From contig NZ_JAPEOR010000002.1 of assembly GCF_026341125.1 (NCBI RefSeq), forward strand, positions 62,001 through 126,000: a stretch of DNA of 64,000 nucleotides, in the 5' to 3' direction. Made by a program: the position numbers and the translations under genes. The stretch is from Streptomyces sp. NBC_01142 (GTDB taxonomy: Bacteria > Actinomycetota > Actinomycetes > Streptomycetales > Streptomycetaceae). The notes beneath the pieces were generated by a model. It made no database searches, had not been told where the DNA came from, and was given only the letters and a program-made list of their open reading frames with translations. Positions 59,426 through 64,000 of the stretch are shown one piece after another (within the stretch, counting starts at the first letter, position 1; every line of letters begins with the position of its first letter).

Positions 59426-60469
59426 GTGACCTGGCTCGACCCCGGCCCCTTTCTGCGCGGAGTGGCATGGCTGGACGGCGGGCGTCCGGTGCGCGCGGAC
59501 CCCGCCGATCTGGCCAGGCTGCCCTGGGACACCGGGGAACGCGCCGCGCTCCCCATCGGCGTACGCCTGGAGTTCACCGCGCGCGCCGCGGAGGCGGTCG
59601 AGATCCGCTACCGCGCCTCCGTGCCGGGCCCGACGGACGCGCTGCGGGACCTCGCCCATGGATTCGCACTCTGGCACGGTGACAGCTGCGTGGCCGAGAC
59701 CTTCACGCAGCCGGCCGCGGAGGCGGTCGTCACGATCCGGCTCCCCCACGGGCTCGAGGGTCCGTTCACCGTCCATCCGCCCGAAGCACAGTCTCCGGTG
59801 ATCCTGGGACTGCGTGCGCTCGGCGGATCGATCGCACCCGCGGCGCCGCGCCCGCGCTGGGTCGTCCACGGCGACTCCATCACCGAGGGCTGGTGGTCCA
59901 CCCGACCCGCCCACTCCTGGCCCGCCGTCGCCGGGCGCACCCTCGGCCTGGACACCGTGAACCTGGGGTACGCGGGCGCGGCCCGGGGCGAGCCGGCCAT
60001 CGCGGAACAGCTCTCCACCCTCCCCGCGGATCTGATCACCCTGGCCTTCGGTACCAACTGCTGGTCCGGCACACCCTGTTCGGCCACGCTTCTCTACGAG
60101 ACGACGCGCACGTTCGTCGAGCTCGTACGCCAAGGGCACCCGGACACCCCGATCCTGCTGGTCTCCCCCGTACTGCGCCCCGACGCCGAACGGAGTCCGA
60201 ACCGTCTTGGCGCGACGCTCGCCGAGCTGCGTACGGCGATGGAGGAGGCCGTCCGCGACCGCAGGGGCGGCGAGTCCGGCAACGGGTCCGGCGACAAGCG
60301 GCTCGTGCTGCTGCCGGGCCGCGATCTGCTCCACCCCGGGCAGCTGGCCGACGGCCTGCACCCCAACGACGAGGGACATGCCGCACTCGCGGCCGCAGTG
60401 GCCGCATCCGTGCGGAGGGAGGGTCTCGTCGGCCCAGCCGTCCGAGACGTAAGGTGCACGGGTTCATAG
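59426..60469 (+). CDS. SGNH/GDSL hydrolase with N-terminal beta domain
   Basis: A 347-residue protein. The first 140 residues are a beta-rich domain as in CE2-type esterases; the SGNH domain then shows VVHGDSITEGWW (catalytic Ser), LAFGTNCWSG (oxyanion Asn) and DGLHPNDEGH (Asp and His). No signal peptide, so it is cytoplasmic. It may deacylate a sugar ester; the substrate is unknown. GTG start after CGGAGG. Confidence 0.88.
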   Translation: MTWLDPGPFLRGVAWLDGGRPVRADPADLARLPWDTGERAALPIGVRLEFTARAAEAVEIRYRASVPGPTDALRDLAHGFALWHGDSCVAETFTQPAAEAVVTIRLPHGLEGPFTVHPPEAQSPVILGLRALGGSIAPAAPRPRWVVHGDSITEGWWSTRPAHSWPAVAGRTLGLDTVNLGYAGAARGEPAIAEQLSTLPADLITLAFGTNCWSGTPCSATLLYETTRTFVELVRQGHPDTPILLVSPVLRPDAERSPNRLGATLAELRTAMEEAVRDRRGGESGNGSGDKRLVLLPGRDLLHPGQLADGLHPNDEGHAALAAAVAASVRREGLVGPAVRDVRCTGS

Positions 60470-60497
60470 ATGGCCGAGAACTGGGTATGCGAGCGGT

Positions 60498-60902
60498 GTG
60501 AACGCAGAACCGCATGTGGTGATCGAGGAATCACCGCACAGGGACAGCGCGGGGGCCCGACGGGCCACCGCGGAGTTTCTGCTGCAGCACTGCCCCTGGG
60601 CCGATCTGGACGCGGTGCTGCTGGTCGTCTCCGAGCTGGTCACCAATGCGGTCCGGCACACCACCGGCTGGTGGCGACTGCATCTGACGGCGGGACAGGA
60701 CACCCTGGTGGTGGAGATGGACGACTCCAGCCCGTTGCCTCCCGTGCCGCGCGAGCCCGACTTCATGGGCGGCGGCGGTTTCGGCTGGCACATGGTGCTG
60801 CGGCTCGCGGGCCGGGTCGAGGTCTGCCCCCTGCCGTACGGCAAGCGCGTGCAGGCGACCTGGATGCGGCCGGTGCAGGTACTGGCACCGGCCGCCTGCT
60901 GA
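60498..60902 (+). CDS. Anti-sigma-type ATP-binding protein (HATPase_c)
   Basis: A 134-residue GHKL-fold protein like the RsbW/SpoIIAB group: N box VVSELVTNAVRHT (about 43-55), a DSSPLPP Asp, and a G-box region GGGGFGWHMVLRL (about 93-105). Such proteins bind and hold a sigma factor or phosphorylate an anti-anti-sigma factor. It converges on the B/F/G-type sigma gene 48 bases away, so it may regulate that sigma, although Streptomyces have many unpaired members. GTG start with weak ribosome site. Confidence 0.85.
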   Translation: MNAEPHVVIEESPHRDSAGARRATAEFLLQHCPWADLDAVLLVVSELVTNAVRHTTGWWRLHLTAGQDTLVVEMDDSSPLPPVPREPDFMGGGGFGWHMVLRLAGRVEVCPLPYGKRVQATWMRPVQVLAPAAC

Positions 60903-60928
60903 CACCCGCCGCCTCGAGGGCGGGTGTC
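60901..60928. terminator. Hairpin terminator between convergent genes
   Basis: Perfect 10-bp stem (60901-60910 with 60919-60928) and an 8-base loop, directly after the anti-sigma-like gene. Confidence 0.8.
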
Positions 60929-60949
60929 ACTCGACCACGAGCAGGAGTG

Positions 60950-61825
60950 TCACTCCACTACGAGCAGGCCCTCGCGCAGCCGCGCGGTGATACGGCTCAG
61001 CAGCCGTGACACATGCATCTGGGAGACGCCCAGCTCCACGCCGATCTCCGACTGGGTCATCTCCTCGCCGAAGCGCATCTGCAGGATCTTCCTGTCCCGC
61101 TCGCCGAGTTCCTCGATGAGCGGCTTGAGCGCCTGAACATTCTCGGCGGTCTCCAGATCGGCGTCGGGCGCGCCCAGCCGGTCGGACAGCGGCACCGGCG
61201 CGTGGTCGGAGGCGTCGTCCATGGGCATGTCGATCGAGCCGGCCGTATAGCCGTTGCTGGCGACGACGCCCTCGATGACCTCTTCCTCGTCGATCCCGAG
61301 GTACTCGGCGAGTTCGGCCGTGGTCGGCGCGCCGTCCAGCCGCTGGGAGAGTTCGTCGACCGCCTTCGCCAGATCGATCCTCAACTCCTGCAGCCGGCGC
61401 GGCACATGCACTGCCCAGCTCGTGTCGCGGAAGAACCGCTTGATCTCGCCGACGATGTACGGAACGGCGAACGTCGCGAACTCCACCTCGCGGCTCAGCT
61501 CGAACCGGTCGATCGCCTTGATCAGCCCGATGGTGCCGACCTGGACGATGTCCTCCATCTGCTCGGCCCGGTTGCGGAACCGGCCGGCCGCGTACTTGAC
61601 CAGCGCCAGATTGAGTTCGATGAGCGTGTTCCGCACGTACTGGTGCTCGTGCGTTCCCTCGTCGAGCGAGGCAAGCCGTACGAAGAAGACTTTCGAGATC
61701 TCTCGGGCATCCTTGGGGGCCACCTCCCCCGGATTCCCGACGAACGGAAGATCCAGTTCCGCCGTGTTCGGCCTCTGTGTTCCAGGCTGTGTGAGTTCGG
61801 TCGCGACCGTGCTCGCCGTGGACAC
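60950..61825 (-). CDS. RNA polymerase sigma factor, SigB/SigF/SigG subfamily
   Basis: A 291-residue group 3 sigma factor: region 2 (LVKYAAGRFRNRAEQMEDIVQVGTIGLIKAIDRFE, -10 recognition in FATFAVPYIVGEIKRFFRD), region 3 (VPRRLQELRIDLAKAVDELS) and region 4 (ILQMRFGEEMTQSEIGVELGVSQMHVSRLLSRI). This subgroup in Streptomyces runs stress and development genes. GTG at 61825 follows GGGGAGG. The gene is convergent with an HATPase anti-sigma-like gene. Confidence 0.94.
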   Translation of the reverse strand: MSTASTVATELTQPGTQRPNTAELDLPFVGNPGEVAPKDAREISKVFFVRLASLDEGTHEHQYVRNTLIELNLALVKYAAGRFRNRAEQMEDIVQVGTIGLIKAIDRFELSREVEFATFAVPYIVGEIKRFFRDTSWAVHVPRRLQELRIDLAKAVDELSQRLDGAPTTAELAEYLGIDEEEVIEGVVASNGYTAGSIDMPMDDASDHAPVPLSDRLGAPDADLETAENVQALKPLIEELGERDRKILQMRFGEEMTQSEIGVELGVSQMHVSRLLSRITARLREGLLVVE

Positions 61826-61968
61826 GTCGTCCTCCCCTGCTCTGTGGTCAGTGCAGGGCGCGTATACCCCGGCTCTCGCCACACATGCCTGTGCAGGCCG
61901 GTTGGCGAGAAAGAACGCATCCGGCCCCCGCAGGAATCGCGGGGGCCGGGCGCGGAGTGCTGTGGTGA

Positions 61969-63453
<1,485 letters not shown>

Positions 63454-63621
63454 TCAGCCGGGGAAATCGCACGTACTTCATTCTCCCATGCCGGTACCAA
63501 TGTGTTGCCTGGGAGAAAACTCCAGCTCACGGGTGTGCCGTCGAGCGGATCCTCCAAACGATCAGGCCACCCTGCCGGTCGGCCACGACGCACCGGTCGG
63601 CCCTGACCTCCGGGACGCCTG

Positions 63622-63655
63622 TGCGGCTCAGTCGTCCGTGCGGCTCAGTCGTCCG
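63622..63655. repeat. 17-bp tandem duplication at a gene end
   Basis: TGCGGCTCAGTCGTCCG occurs twice in tandem (63622-63638 and 63639-63655). The right copy carries the stop codon of the SorC-type gene, so the left copy is a duplicate of its 3' end. Confidence 0.95.
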
Positions 63656-64000
63656 GGTCGGCCCGCTCGAGGGCGGGCCGGGGGCCCGGTGCCGCCGACA
63701 GCAGCTGGTCCGCCGCCGCCGTGTCCGTCACCAGGCTGGTGACCAGACCGGAGCGCAGTACGGCCGCGATCGCCTCCGCCTTGCGCTGACCGCCGGCGAT
63801 GGCCACCACTTCGGGGATACGGCGCAGCCGGTCGGCCTCGACCGTGATGCACCGTTCGCCGAGGTCACGGCCGACCCGCCGGCCGTCGGTGTCGAAGAGG
63901 TGCGCGGACATCTCGGCGGCGACACCGAGCGAGGCGTAGTGCGCGCGCTCCTCGTCGCTGAGCATGTCGTGCACGGTCGAGATCCCCGGCTCCCAGGAGC
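63645..64000 (-). CDS. SorC/DeoR-type sugar-binding regulator, 5' end cut off by the window
   Basis: The C-terminal 118 residues of a SorC-family regulator: SDEERAHYASLGVAAEMSAHLFDTDGRRV, then EVVAIAGGQRKAEAIAAVLRSGLVTSLVTD, which is the sugar-phosphate-binding end typical of SorC and DeoR-like proteins. Such regulators act on sugar catabolic operons. The DNA-binding half is outside the window. The stop lies in the 17-bp tandem duplication. Confidence 0.9.
   Translation of the reverse strand, partial: SWEPGISTVHDMLSDEERAHYASLGVAAEMSAHLFDTDGRRVGRDLGERCITVEADRLRRIPEVVAIAGGQRKAEAIAAVLRSGLVTSLVTDTAAADQLLSAAPGPRPALERADPDD

Overview
This window is a piece of a Streptomyces chromosome. The DNA is very GC rich (about 70% or more), coding codons end almost always in G or C, GTG starts and 1-4 base stop/start overlaps are common, and several genes are Streptomyces hallmarks: smeA-sffA, rbpA, a conservon, a B/F/G-type sigma factor and an MocR/YczE pair. 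From memory, the order smeA-sffA-MocR-YczE-GDPD-MFS-rbpA-fxsA-ppm1 followed by his/rib genes is the arrangement around SCO1415-SCO1443 of S. coelicolor, so this is mostly conserved core-arm DNA, not a mobile island. I see no tRNA, rRNA, CRISPR array, phage or insertion sequence.

Layout. 0-8 kb: two unrelated 5-oxoproline (pyroglutamate) hydrolysing systems converge, MFS-pxpA-pxpB-pxpC on the plus strand (behind a divergent GntR regulator) and a fused ATP-dependent 5-oxoprolinase on the minus strand. Their 3' ends overlap in a 15-bp tandem repeat read in both directions. 8-14 kb: a minus-strand run of two GT4 glycosyltransferases and an SGNH hydrolase, with a 50-bp palindrome at one junction, then HEAT-repeat and ankyrin proteins. 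14-16 kb: the sporulation pair smeA-sffA with a BldD-like box. 16-23 kb: MocR regulator/YczE, GDPD, UMF1-type MFS, rbpA under a perfect SigR-type promoter, fxsA and ppm1. 23-33 kb: AsnC-amidohydrolase, an APH-like kinase, an acyl-CoA dehydrogenase, small secreted and membrane proteins, a Tat-exported C39-like peptidase and a P-loop kinase. 33-38 kb: a candidate small RNA, a TPR-AAA+ (CbxX/EccA-like) protein and two tandem CNNM-type CBS membrane proteins.

38-44.4 kb is a minus-strand supra-operon: FMN riboswitch, ribD-ribE-ribM-ribBA-ribH, then hisE-hisG and a PH-domain protein. It covers riboflavin synthesis plus a flavin-type transporter, under FMN control at the leader. 44.5-50.6 kb: an NAD(P)-binding protein, a ROK regulator divergent from an MFS transporter with a clear operator between them, a uracil/xanthine permease and a DUF5995 protein. 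50.6-55.5 kb: a catabolic set on one strand, cationic amino-acid permease, Lrp regulator, nitrilase-type amidase and FAD amine oxidase, resembling the lysine 2-monooxygenase/5-aminovaleramidase route, with repeated ATTGCGC-type sites upstream. 55.7-59 kb: a conservon (cvnA, cvnB, cvnC) with no cvnD GTPase next to it. 59.4-64 kb: a second SGNH hydrolase, an anti-sigma-like ATPase converging on a sigma factor, guaB1 and a truncated SorC-type regulator.

The points most worth a second look are the dual-strand minisatellite at the oxoprolinase junction, the 50-bp palindrome over a stop/start overlap, the apparent loss of the Walker A lysine in SffA, the amino-acid oxidase regulon, the GTPase-less conservon and the candidate small RNA at 33.35 kb.
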